Positions 55,967 through 64,000 of a stretch of 64,000 nucleotides of DNA are shown here, in pieces. Below the pieces are notes generated by a model. The model was not told the origin of the DNA. It saw only the letters and a program-made list of their open reading frames with translations, and made no database searches. Origin of the DNA: Bremerella sp. TYQ1 (GTDB taxonomy: Bacteria > Planctomycetota > Planctomycetia > Pirellulales > Pirellulaceae); the NCBI RefSeq assembly GCF_020150455.1, contig NZ_CP083740.1, positions 806,001-870,000 on the forward strand. The letters are read 5' to 3'. The stretch's first letter is position 1. Each line of letters opens with the position of its first letter. The position numbers and the translations under genes are program-made.

Positions 55967-55995
55967 TTGCCATGAGAAAACTCGCACTAGATAAT
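55967..55995 (+). promoter_or_regulatory. Sigma-70-like promoter of the XylR-like gene (copy 2)
   Basis: TTGCCA (55967-55972), a 17-nt spacer and GATAAT (55990-55995): four of six and five of six consensus positions. It would start transcription near 56003, about 100 nt before the ATG of the XylR-like gene, leaving a leader long enough to hold regulator sites. Confidence 0.55.
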
Positions 55996-56103
55996 AGGTA
56001 TTTCACAAAAGAGGGGGATTCTCTGCCATAAATCGGCTATCATAATGTTCTCAGTCGCCTTTCGTCATTCAGCACGCGTCGTTAAACCACTCAGAGGACG
56101 AAC

Positions 56104-57264
56104 ATGATCCAACCTCGCAAAGAGGTCGCTTTATTGATCGAGACCTCCAACGAATATGCTCGAGGTCTGCTGGATGGCGTCGTGCGTTACATGGAGGAGT
56201 ACCAGCGTTGGTCGATCTTCCTGCCCGAGCAAGGACGCGGTGCGAAGCCTCCGAAATGGCTTAAGCAGTGGAAAGGGGACGGCATCATTGCTCGTGTGGA
56301 AACGCCAGAGATCGCCGCGGCGTTAAAGCAACTCGATATTCCGATTGTCGATGTTAGCGCAGCGCGACTGATGCCGGAATTGCCCTGGGTCGAAACGGAC
56401 GACAAAGCCATTTCGCAAATGGCGGTTGAACATCTGCTGCAGCGAGGCTTTTCCAACTTCGCTTTTTGTGGTGACTCCTCATTCGCTTGGAGCAAGCTTC
56501 GCGAGAAGTACTTTGTCGAAGCCTTGGCCGAGCATGGCCACGGATGCCACGTGCTTGATCTGCCGACCGGCGAAGATGGCAAGAATTCTACACCCAAGAA
56601 TGTGCAGAAGCTCGACCGCTGGATTGAACGATTGCCGCAACCGATCGGCATCATGTCTTGCTTCGATATTCGCGGGCAACTGCTGCTGGAAGCATGCCGC
56701 GAGCTGGAAATCGACGTACCGCGACAAGTGGCGGTAATCGGGGTCGATAACGATCGACTTTTATGCGACTTGTGCTCGCCACCTCTTTCGAGCGTGATAC
56801 CTGACAGCCGTCGAACTGGGTTCGAGGCCGCCAAGCTTCTCGATCAAATGATGAAGGGCGAAACTCCCAAAGAGCATAAGAAACTGATTCCACCGCTCGG
56901 TGTCGCGACGCGCCGATCGACAGACGTCTTGGCAACCGAAGACCCGCTGGTCGGAATGGCGATGCAGTTCATTCGCGAGCATGCCTGCGACGGTATCAAC
57001 GTCGGGGACGTTTTAAAAGCGGTTGAAAGCACGCGGCGAATTTTAGAGTACCGTTTTAAGCAAATCACCGGGCAAACGCCCCACGAAGCGATTGTCCACC
57101 AACGGCTCGACAAAGTTCGACAGTTGCTTCACGATACCGACTTAAGCATCGGCGATATCGCCGACCGGGCCGGCTTCGAGCATGTTGAATATATGAGTGC
57201 GACGTTCCGGAAGAAGACCGGCCTTTCGCCGACGGCTTATCGCCGTAAAGTTCAGCCGAACTAA
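56104..57264 (+). CDS. XylR-like transcriptional regulator (LacI-type sensor with AraC DNA-binding domain), copy 2
   Basis: A 386-residue protein with GAGGA 6 nt before the ATG. The sensor covers about 5-280 (KEVALLIETSNEYARGLLDG, NFAFCGDSSFAWSKLREKYF, VPRQVAVIGVDNDRLLCDLC), the AraC-type domain about 285-383 (NVGDVLKAVESTRRILEYRF, IADRAGFEHVEYMSATFRKK). Same architecture as the protein at 52146-53354, with clear but moderate similarity. It is divergent from the Gfo/Idh/MocA oxidoreductase gene and likely responds to that enzyme's substrate, presumably a sugar or sugar derivative. Confidence 0.92.
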   Translation: MIQPRKEVALLIETSNEYARGLLDGVVRYMEEYQRWSIFLPEQGRGAKPPKWLKQWKGDGIIARVETPEIAAALKQLDIPIVDVSAARLMPELPWVETDDKAISQMAVEHLLQRGFSNFAFCGDSSFAWSKLREKYFVEALAEHGHGCHVLDLPTGEDGKNSTPKNVQKLDRWIERLPQPIGIMSCFDIRGQLLLEACRELEIDVPRQVAVIGVDNDRLLCDLCSPPLSSVIPDSRRTGFEAAKLLDQMMKGETPKEHKKLIPPLGVATRRSTDVLATEDPLVGMAMQFIREHACDGINVGDVLKAVESTRRILEYRFKQITGQTPHEAIVHQRLDKVRQLLHDTDLSIGDIADRAGFEHVEYMSATFRKKTGLSPTAYRRKVQPN

Positions 57265-57414
57265 TTAAACAGATAATTGGAAGCAGCGAAGGTGTTTTCG
57301 GCAGGCGGTTGCCACTTGCCATGAACATCCCTACACTAAACTCTCCTCGCTGACGGCGATGCGAAGGACGGATCGCGCGGGGCATTCTCGAGTTTCGTGC
57401 TTCAGGTCATCGCC

Positions 57415-59607
57415 ATGGATTCTACGTCGCCAGCCAGCAGTGAAGATTTGCTGGCGACCATGCAGCAGTACTGGGGCTACGAAGGGTTTCGCCCTTTGCA
57501 GCAGGAAGCGATGCAGTCGGTTCTGGACGATCGTGATTCGGTTGTCGTGATGCCGACTGGGGGTGGTAAGTCGCTTTGCTACCAGGTGCCAGCCCTCTGC
57601 AAACCAGGGGTGGCTGTGATTGCTTCGCCATTGATTTCTTTGATGAAGGACCAAGTCGATGCGTTGACCGCCTGCGGCATTCAAGCGGCTTGCATCAACA
57701 GCACCGTAACGTTGGCCCAACGCCGCGAGATTGCAGCCGATATTCGCAGCGGGGCCACCAAGCTCCTTTACCTCGCGCCGGAACGCTTATTGACCGATCG
57801 GACACTCGACTTTTTAGCGAGCGTCGACGTCTCGTTTTTCGCCATTGACGAGTCGCACTGTATCAGCGAATGGGGGCACGATTTCCGGCCGGAATACCGC
57901 ATGATGCGGATGCTGAAAGATCGATTCCCCGGTGTCGGCATTCATGCCTATACGGCGACGGCGACCGAACGCGTTCGATCCGATATCGCTCAGCAGCTAG
58001 GGCTAATCAATCCTGAATTGTTGATCGGGTCGTTCGATCGGCCCAACCTGGTTTATCGAGTGCAGCGACGCAAAGATCGATTCGCTCAGATTCAAGAAGT
58101 GATTGCCCGGCATCCCAACGAGTCAGGCATTGTTTACTGCATTCGGCGAGCGGATGTCGAATCGATCGCCGAACAGCTTAACGCCAGCGGTGTAAAAGCG
58201 CTTCCTTACCATGCCGGCTTAAGCGACGAGCAGCGTCAGCAGCATCAGGAAGATTTCATTCAGGAACGTGTCGATGTAGTGGTGGCCACGGTTGCGTTCG
58301 GCATGGGAATCGATAAGTCGAACGTGCGATACGTGGTGCATGCCGGGATGCCGAAGTCGCTGGAAAGTTATCAACAGGAAAGCGGCCGAGCTGGACGCGA
58401 TGGACTCGAAGCGGAGTGCGTGCTGCTCTATTCCAGCGGCGATTTAGTAACTTGGAAACGCATGCTCGGCGACTTGCCCGATACGGCTCAGCAAGCAGCG
58501 TTTCATTCTCTCGAAGCACTCGATCACTTTTGTATTGGCAGCGAATGCCGACATCGTATGTTGGTCAGCTATTTTGGCCAGGAACTCGAAGACGCCGAGT
58601 GCGAGGCTTGCGACGTTTGCCTCGGTACCGTCGACCTGGTTGAAGATGGACTGGTGCTGGGGCAGAAGATTTTGTCTTGCATTATCCGAACCGGGGAACG
58701 ATTCGGCGCGGATCACAACGCCAAAGTCTTGTGCGGTTCCCGCGATAAACGCGTGCTGGAACTTCAGCACGACGAACTTAGTACGTACGGGTTGCTGCAA
58801 GACCAAAGCATTCGGGCCGTACGAACTTGGATCGAGCAGTTGGTGGGACAGCGGTTCCTCTGCAAAACGGGAGAGTTCAACGTTCTGAAGCTAACGCAAA
58901 GCGGCCGAGAACTTTTGCGAGGGGAAGTTGTTCCCAAGCTTACCAAGGCAGACACTGACGCCGACGACACGCCCCGGCGAAAGCGCAAAGCAGACGATTG
59001 GGAAGGGGTCGATCGAGGACTGTTCGAGGAACTGCGTAGCCTCCGGCGAGAAAAAGCGGAGGAAGCAGGCATCCCGGCCTACATCGTCTTCGGAGATAGC
59101 TCGTTGCGAGAAATGGCCCGGCATCGACCTTCGACGCTCGATAACTTTCGCTTGATGAAAGGGGTCGGCGATAAGAAGTGCCAGGACTACGGCGAAGCGT
59201 TTCTTGCGAAGATTGCCGAGTATTGTCAACAGGAAGGGCTGGAAGTCGACGCGATGGAGACCGAGGTAATCGCGACTCCCAGACGTGAGCCACCCAAGAA
59301 TCAATCGCCGAAATTGAAGGACGCGTTCGCCCTGTTTGCGAAAGGGAAGTCGGTTGACGAAGTCGCGGCTATCATTGGCCGGGCCAACTCGACGGTCCAG
59401 GGTTACTTAGAGCAGTTCATTCGCGAACAAAAGCTCGAAGACCCAACCGCTTGGGTCACCGGGGAAGTGGCTCGCCAGGTCGAAGCGGCCGTTGAGGAAT
59501 GTGGTCAACGAGCGCTTCGTCCGGTCTTCGAGCATCTCGGCGAGGAAGTCCCGTACGAGGAAATCCGGATTGTGATGGCCTGTCTGCAAAACCGCGAATC
59601 GGCTTAA
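57415..59607 (+). CDS. recQ: ATP-dependent DNA helicase RecQ
   Basis: 730 residues from the ATG at 57415 (AGG 8 nt before; a GTG six codons earlier is possible). Helicase motifs: I PTGGGKS (47-53), II DESH (145-148) inside the RecQ-type AIDESHCISEWGHDFRPEY, and VI ESGRAGRDG. Then a four-Cys zinc-binding part of the RQC region (SECRHRM, AECEACDVC), the RQC winged helix, an HRDC domain (about 530-605; LFEELRSLRREKAEEAGIPA, LMKGVGDKK) and a C-terminal helix-turn-helix region (about 630-725; SVDEVAAIIGRANSTVQGYL) as in helicase-C-terminal HTH proteins. It unwinds DNA during recombination repair. Longer than E. coli RecQ (609 aa) because of the extra C-terminal domain. Confidence 0.96.
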   Translation: MDSTSPASSEDLLATMQQYWGYEGFRPLQQEAMQSVLDDRDSVVVMPTGGGKSLCYQVPALCKPGVAVIASPLISLMKDQVDALTACGIQAACINSTVTLAQRREIAADIRSGATKLLYLAPERLLTDRTLDFLASVDVSFFAIDESHCISEWGHDFRPEYRMMRMLKDRFPGVGIHAYTATATERVRSDIAQQLGLINPELLIGSFDRPNLVYRVQRRKDRFAQIQEVIARHPNESGIVYCIRRADVESIAEQLNASGVKALPYHAGLSDEQRQQHQEDFIQERVDVVVATVAFGMGIDKSNVRYVVHAGMPKSLESYQQESGRAGRDGLEAECVLLYSSGDLVTWKRMLGDLPDTAQQAAFHSLEALDHFCIGSECRHRMLVSYFGQELEDAECEACDVCLGTVDLVEDGLVLGQKILSCIIRTGERFGADHNAKVLCGSRDKRVLELQHDELSTYGLLQDQSIRAVRTWIEQLVGQRFLCKTGEFNVLKLTQSGRELLRGEVVPKLTKADTDADDTPRRKRKADDWEGVDRGLFEELRSLRREKAEEAGIPAYIVFGDSSLREMARHRPSTLDNFRLMKGVGDKKCQDYGEAFLAKIAEYCQQEGLEVDAMETEVIATPRREPPKNQSPKLKDAFALFAKGKSVDEVAAIIGRANSTVQGYLEQFIREQKLEDPTAWVTGEVARQVEAAVEECGQRALRPVFEHLGEEVPYEEIRIVMACLQNRESA

Positions 59608-59616
59608 AAGGTCGCT

Positions 59617-59823
59617 TTAAATCCGCGGTCCGCCACGCTGGGCAGGTCGCTTCAGCTTACGGCTAAGCCATGGCGGCGGAGTCGGCACATGGCTTTTGCC
59701 GGGATGCCGCTGTGGCTGCGAGATGGCAGCGGAAAACGGTCGCTGGCCAAGCATCGAGCACTCGGCAGGCTCAAGAATGCGGTCCATCCAATCCTGAAGT
59801 CCGGTCTTCCAATTACACGGCAT
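59617..59823 (-). CDS. Small proline/arginine-rich protein, unknown function (68 aa)
   Basis: A 68-residue frame beginning MPCNWKTGLQDWMDRILEPA. Its ATG has a strong AAGGGAG ribosome-binding site at 6-nt spacing, better than most genes in the window. The first half is likely helical; the second half is basic and rich in Pro, Arg and Gln (PTPPPWLSRKLKRPAQRG), so probably disordered. The longer frame upstream (to 59922) is not needed. It is convergent with recQ (9 nt between stops). No family recognised. Confidence 0.5.
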   Translation of the reverse strand: MPCNWKTGLQDWMDRILEPAECSMLGQRPFSAAISQPQRHPGKSHVPTPPPWLSRKLKRPAQRGGPRI

Positions 59824-59913
59824 GGCGTCTCCCTTGTAGGGTTTCGGTGAAGTGCCAAACGAGTCCAAAAGCGACAATAAGTCAACAATACGTGAGTAAT
59901 ATCTGTTGCAGAC

Positions 59914-59944
59914 TGTACGCATTGTTCATATAAGCTTGCGTACA
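59914..59944. repeat. TGTACGCA-N15-TGCGTACA inverted repeat
   Basis: A perfect 8-bp inverted repeat with a 15-nt AT-rich spacer, 90 nt upstream of the small minus-strand ORF start, in an AT-rich stretch. The spacing puts the arms 23 nt apart centre to centre, about two helical turns, which suits two protein subunits on one face of DNA. It may be an operator for the small gene; not proven. Confidence 0.4.
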
Positions 59945-60080
59945 ATAAGACAGAGAAAATTGTATTCTTGAAGACCCAAGCGTGAGGCGATGGGTTCGCG
60001 CCGATAAAGATGGGATATCGTCCCTTGGCTGTCCTCTTCGACAGCGAGCAGGTTTCCGATGCTGGGAAACGTCTCACCAA

Positions 60081-63000
60081 TTAATTCGTCTCGCTGCTTG
60101 ACAACTGGACATCGACCAAGGGAAACAATTCGCGAGGGAAGATCGTCGGGTGCTGCGACTGACCGACCGCGGCGGCATCTTGAGGTACCGTTATTTGAAC
60201 GTATTGTGCCATTTCGTTCAAACTTATTTTTCCATCCTGATTGCCAGCGAATGCCGCTTGGTCGGCTTGGCCGGAAAGTCCTTCGACCAGTCGAGCCGTG
60301 AATCGACCGAGCCGTTTCTCTTTCGACTCGAACGCTTCTTCATCTCCTTCGCTGGCGGTGATCGTCAAAATCACATCCTCTTCCATTGCACGCAGCATCG
60401 TCTTTAAATCGTCCTGACGAAGTGGTTGGATCGCTCCACTGTGGCACGTATCCAAAATAGCGATCTTGCGGCACGGCAGTCCGGCAAAGAATTGCTGAAA
60501 CGCATCAGACGAGATGCAGCGTTCGTAACGACGACCGGCTACGTCATGGAAGCGACTGTCGCTGGTGAGAAAAAAGTATCGCTCCGATTCAACGTCACGG
60601 ACGCCATGCCCGGAGAGGAAAAACAAGACAACGTCTTGCGGGCGAGCCGTCTCGTGCAGCTGTTGAAAGAGCGTGTCGGCGGCCACGTTCCAAAGTGGCT
60701 GCGTGACGTTCTCGTTGGTAAGAACAATCGTCTCGACGGCGGACGTGTTCGCATGCTGCTCGATGGCCGCGGTGAAAGCCTTGGCGTTTTCCGCGGCGAA
60801 GTCAAGCTGCGGAATCTGCTGGTCGGCATATTCGGAGATGCCTGCCGCGATGACGAAGATCCGCGGCGGGGCGGTTCGCCCTGTGATCTCTTGCGAAAGA
60901 GTCAACGACTGTTTCGCCGTGATGCCATCGGTAGTCGCTGCGGCAACTTGAAGATTCACGCGACGATCTGGCGGCAGCGTCATCCGCCAGCGAAGCTTAT
61001 GCTGGTGACCGCTTGCCGTCGCATGGGTAACCGTGTCGTCAAGCAGTTCGACGGCAGGAATGCCGTTGGCGAAAACCTTCGATGAAAGCAGCTGCGAACC
61101 GATCGGAACATGCACAGTCGCTTCGACAATCACGTCGCGGTCGGTCAGGATCGTGTCGCTTGTCGGTGAGTCGATGGTGATCTGTGGGCGAAGCGATGCC
61201 AGGCCTTCCAGGCGATTGTGCAAGTTGAACGGTACTTCCGCTTTGGCGACCTTCATCGCGGCGGACAGGCTACCGGCGTCCAGCAATCGCTCCATCACGC
61301 GTGGCTTCTCCAACTGCTGCTGAAGCTCGGCGGCCAGGAAAAAGTCTGGTGCCTGATCGATGCCTTGGTTGATTTGCCAGCCAAACATCTTGTGCCCATT
61401 GAACGACGCATCGTAGTAGCCATACGGTGTCCAAAACGCCCATTCCCGATCCGTCGTCGTTACCAGCGATGCAAGCGGCTGCCAGGCCGGATGCAGAAAG
61501 AAAGGCTTCTGGGCGGCACCATTGCGAACTATCTGAAAACGGAGCATCGTCTGGCCATCGGTCGAATCTAACGTGGCGATCATGTTAGCAGGAGCTTCAA
61601 TCGATTGCTCCTGCTTGGGTGGCTGGTCGGCATCGGCATCTTCGGCTGCATCGTTGCGTTTGACCACAGCGGCGATCACGTCACCATCTCGAACGCCGCG
61701 ATAATAAAGCGGGCCGTCGGGAACGACATCACGCACCATCACACGTCCCTCGACGATCTCGAAGTTCGCCCCCCAGCGGTTCTGCGAAGGCGAAGCGATC
61801 GGGTTTTCGGTCAGCTTCCAAATATTGACCAGGCCGTCGTCGCTTCCGGTAACCAAATATCGATCGTCGACCGAAACGCCAACACTGCGAATTGCCGATG
61901 AATGCCCACGAAACTCGCGCACGACACGAACGTTCTGCGGGTTCGTGATATCGAGCAGGTAGGCATGGTTTCGACCGAGTGTACCTACGACAACATGAGT
62001 CGGGGCTTGGTTTTTCTCACCGATCGCCAGCCAGCAAACTGACGTGATGCGCGATGTACCAAGTATGGACGCTGGAATCTGGCAGTAGGTATCGTCGTTC
62101 TGAACGATCTCGTAAACCAAACGTGTCCCACGATCGACCGCTTTTTGCGTCAGCTTCCAGGTGCCTTGCCAAGGGTTGGAAGGGACCATCGGCGGTGGCG
62201 GTTGCACTTCCGTATAGCGACGCTGGGCCGTTTCAAACTGAATTGCTTTGGGGGGCTCTTCGCCGCCGGCAGGAGGTTCGATCACAATGCGATAGTTGGG
62301 GTCGAGCGTAAAGCCAACTTTCGCGGGCGCAACAATCGGTGTGGCTAACCGGGCAGGTCGATCGAAGTTATCCCAGGGATAGACAATTACGGAGTTGTCC
62401 TGGGTGACTGCCAAAAACTTTCCATCGCCGCGGAAGGCACAATCGGTGGCGACTGCCGCAAGAGGGATCGACGGCATTGCTGTGGGAAGTTGTCCGGCCG
62501 GCCAATCCCAAAGACGTAATTCGAATGGACCACGCGGCGACTTCGCGACGATCGCGGCAACGCGGTTGCCACTTGATGGCATTGCTACGCTCCGGACATT
62601 CGCCCCGGTCGCGATCGATTGCGAGGCGTTCGCATTTTGCCGATCGGCCAAGACCAGCACGCCGGAGTCGCTGATGTCGGCGGCCGCAACACGCATTCCG
62701 TTATCGCTACTGGCCATCGCTCCGATCCCGCCGGGGAATTGATGAGGAATCGCGGCGAGTAATTCGGCGGTCTCACCGCCAGCTTTCCACGTTCCGATCC
62801 GCCAATAGGGGATGCCTTGTTCCATGCGCACTGGGATGGGGAACAGGAGCGTATCGGATCGGTTCGAGGCGATCTGCGTTCCTCGCAGCAGCCAGGGACG
62901 AAGTAGGGCGGGATCGGCTTTCAGGGTGGCATTCAAGTTCGAGCCACGCACGAATCCCCACTTGCCGGTCTCGGGATCCGCCGACCAATAAAGAATGTTT

Positions 63001-63698
63001 CCTTCCGAATCGAGCGAGTAGAGCCCGTCTGGCATCGCGGCCAGGTCAAGGATTTGCGAACGAGGGCCACGATCGACATCGAACAGTGTTCGCTCGTAGG
63101 CCATGCGCGCTTCGTCGGCGAGAACAATTTCTCCGGTCAGCGCCGAGGCCCCAATGCCTGCAAACGCGAATTTGTTGTCGAGTGGAGCGAGAGCGTGGAT
63201 ATCGCCACGGGTCGCGCGCTGCACTTGCCAACGGACAGGCGTTTCGTAGATCCAACGCTGGATACCGCCGGGCTGCGAGGGAGCGGCGATCCAACTGTGT
63301 ACCATTTTGTCGCTTCCAGCGGCGAGCAGTCTCGAGCCATCGCGTGAGAAACAGACCGTCTGAACAGGGGCAGTAGGACCTCCGAGGTTTAAACGCAGCC
63401 AGGGGGGATCTTCCGGCAGGGCGACCTCTTGCACCACCTGAACGTTGGGAACGACGTTCTCGGCAGGCAAATTCTGGGCGTCGCTGGGGGAGAGCGGATC
63501 GTCCGATGGCACCGGTTGTAACGGCAATCCTGGCACCATCGATTCGGGCGGCAGCGCGTCGTGAGAAAACTGCGGCGGCTGATCTTGGCCAGGCAAAAAC
63601 CTTTCGGCGGGCAAGATTTCTTGAGCAACCAACAGCGCTATGGGAGCGATAACCACCAATAGAACCGAGAAACTTGCTCGTAGGAGTCGTATCATCAT
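60081..63698 (-). CDS. Secreted WD40 repeat-caspase (peptidase C14) protein
   Basis: 1205 residues from the ATG at 63698 (GAAAG 5 nt before); the longer frame begins with TTG and would hide the signal peptide (LRASFSVLLVVIAPIALLVA). WD40-type repeats fill about 100-640 (VCFSRDGSRLLAAGSDKMVH, SVGVSVDDRYLVTGSDDGLV). A PDZ-like segment (about 655-755; VVPDGPLYYRGVRDGDVIAA) and the EWAFWTPYGYYDASFNGHKM block follow. The caspase fold is about 945-1130: catalytic His1031 in LSGHGV and Cys1085 in ILDTCHSG. An EF-hand-like NQDGKISLNEM (about 1152) lies after it. It should be an Arg/Lys- or Asp-specific cysteine protease of the metacaspase/orthocaspase type acting outside the cytoplasm. Divergent from the partial gene at 63805. 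Confidence 0.9.
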   Translation of the reverse strand: MMIRLLRASFSVLLVVIAPIALLVAQEILPAERFLPGQDQPPQFSHDALPPESMVPGLPLQPVPSDDPLSPSDAQNLPAENVVPNVQVVQEVALPEDPPWLRLNLGGPTAPVQTVCFSRDGSRLLAAGSDKMVHSWIAAPSQPGGIQRWIYETPVRWQVQRATRGDIHALAPLDNKFAFAGIGASALTGEIVLADEARMAYERTLFDVDRGPRSQILDLAAMPDGLYSLDSEGNILYWSADPETGKWGFVRGSNLNATLKADPALLRPWLLRGTQIASNRSDTLLFPIPVRMEQGIPYWRIGTWKAGGETAELLAAIPHQFPGGIGAMASSDNGMRVAAADISDSGVLVLADRQNANASQSIATGANVRSVAMPSSGNRVAAIVAKSPRGPFELRLWDWPAGQLPTAMPSIPLAAVATDCAFRGDGKFLAVTQDNSVIVYPWDNFDRPARLATPIVAPAKVGFTLDPNYRIVIEPPAGGEEPPKAIQFETAQRRYTEVQPPPPMVPSNPWQGTWKLTQKAVDRGTRLVYEIVQNDDTYCQIPASILGTSRITSVCWLAIGEKNQAPTHVVVGTLGRNHAYLLDITNPQNVRVVREFRGHSSAIRSVGVSVDDRYLVTGSDDGLVNIWKLTENPIASPSQNRWGANFEIVEGRVMVRDVVPDGPLYYRGVRDGDVIAAVVKRNDAAEDADADQPPKQEQSIEAPANMIATLDSTDGQTMLRFQIVRNGAAQKPFFLHPAWQPLASLVTTTDREWAFWTPYGYYDASFNGHKMFGWQINQGIDQAPDFFLAAELQQQLEKPRVMERLLDAGSLSAAMKVAKAEVPFNLHNRLEGLASLRPQITIDSPTSDTILTDRDVIVEATVHVPIGSQLLSSKVFANGIPAVELLDDTVTHATASGHQHKLRWRMTLPPDRRVNLQVAAATTDGITAKQSLTLSQEITGRTAPPRIFVIAAGISEYADQQIPQLDFAAENAKAFTAAIEQHANTSAVETIVLTNENVTQPLWNVAADTLFQQLHETARPQDVVLFFLSGHGVRDVESERYFFLTSDSRFHDVAGRRYERCISSDAFQQFFAGLPCRKIAILDTCHSGAIQPLRQDDLKTMLRAMEEDVILTITASEGDEEAFESKEKRLGRFTARLVEGLSGQADQAAFAGNQDGKISLNEMAQYVQITVPQDAAAVGQSQHPTIFPRELFPLVDVQLSSSETN

Positions 63699-63790
63699 GC
63701 ACTTTCGGAAAAGCCGTTCCCAGGGCAACGTGAGGCAGTTTACAATGATCAGCGAATTTTTGGCCAGCGAAATTTCGCTTGATCGACCAC

Positions 63791-63796
63791 AGGAGG
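63791..63796 (+). promoter_or_regulatory. Ribosome-binding site fixing a GTG start
   Basis: AGGAGG, a full consensus, 8 nt before the GTG at 63805. It decides the start of the gene that runs off the right edge, for which no ATG lies near. Confidence 0.8.
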
Positions 63797-63804
63797 ATCG
63801 CAAC

Positions 63805-64000
63805 GTGCGTCACAACGAGTGGGCTGGATGCCTTAGATTAACGATCGTTTCGCTGCTGAGTTGCGTACTAATTGGAAGCACTCTGGGTGGTTCCTCTCTT
63901 TTCGCGCAGTCGCCCAGCACGCCAGGAGCAGCGGCCCTAGACTCGATTTTCAATGTTCGCACGGCGCCTGATGCGAAAAGCATGGGTATCTTTCAGGGGA
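63805..64000 (+). CDS. Secreted protein, partial (5' end only)
   Basis: An open frame of 65 codons that continues past the window edge. The GTG start has a consensus AGGAGG at 8-nt spacing. The product begins with a signal peptide: polar VRHNEWAGCLRL, then a hydrophobic core TIVSLLSCVLIGSTLG and a probable cleavage after SSLFAQ. The first mature residues are SPSTPGAAALDSIFNVR. The family cannot be recognised from this stub. It shares a 106-nt divergent promoter region with the WD40-caspase gene, so the two may be co-regulated. Confidence 0.8.
   Translation, partial: MRHNEWAGCLRLTIVSLLSCVLIGSTLGGSSLFAQSPSTPGAAALDSIFNVRTAPDAKSMGIFQG

Noticed and set aside
63699..63803. TTG-started extension of the caspase protein
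   Set aside because: No ribosome-binding site; it puts 35 residues before the signal peptide and overlaps the divergent promoter region.

Overview
The window looks like chromosome of a marine planctomycete of the family Pirellulaceae (Blastopirellula, Bremerella or Rhodopirellula type). The evidence is gene content: a DUF1549/DUF1553 protein with a PSCyt1 heme domain followed by a DUF1501 Tat protein, two giant secreted proteins joining sorbosone-dehydrogenase-like propellers, a C-type heme domain of the Pirellula/Verrucomicrobium type and DUF1080, two secreted sulfatases, an SHD1 protein, XylR-like regulators and a WD40-caspase. Base composition is moderate (roughly mid-50s % GC by eye) and even along the window. 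I see no rRNA, tRNA, CRISPR array, insertion sequence, integrase or phage gene.

Layout. 1-6.3 kb, minus strand: ICMT-like membrane methyltransferase, zinc-ribbon/TerB-like protein, secreted tandem metallo-beta-lactamase-fold protein, GH63/MGH1-like glycosidase. 6.5-9.3 kb: large hybrid histidine phosphorelay kinase. 9.6-24.2 kb, minus strand: a block of exported planctomycete proteins (internally duplicated protein, two DUF1080/heme proteins with opposite domain order, DUF1501 and PSCyt1-DUF1549-DUF1553 pair). 24.4-26.9 kb: tandem GNAT acetyltransferase convergent with a sulfatase. 27-39.1 kb: an amino-acid catabolism island with a PutA-type proline oxidase, two paralogous PAS-AraC regulators, a Kelch-sodium symporter fusion, a second sulfatase, a DadA-like oxidase and a DHDPS-family deaminase that resembles the hydroxyproline-pathway enzyme. 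39.2-43.2 kb: two secreted proteins of unknown role. 43.5-48.75 kb, plus strand: TetR regulator, membrane-fusion protein and RND permease, one operon with a perfect palindrome just upstream. 48.7-57.3 kb: LamG-metallophosphatase, then two modules in which a XylR-like regulator is divergent from an oxidoreductase, with a shikimate-kinase-like gene and a small ORF between them. 57.4-64 kb: RecQ helicase, a small ORF, a WD40-caspase and the first 65 codons of a secreted protein that runs off the window.

How the genes fit together. The 27-39 kb region can be read as uptake and oxidation of proline and hydroxyproline: symporter, D-hydroxyproline oxidation, deamination to 2-oxoglutarate semialdehyde, and proline to glutamate by PutA. 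The 4-hydroxyproline epimerase is not in the window. The 9.6-24 kb block and the sulfatases fit the polysaccharide-scavenging life of marine planctomycetes. The RND cluster is a self-contained efflux system without an outer-membrane channel in the window.

Several starts were moved from the longest possible ORF to an internal ATG with a better ribosome-binding site or signal peptide; each case is explained in its entry. All functional names rest on motif recognition by reading, not on database searches.
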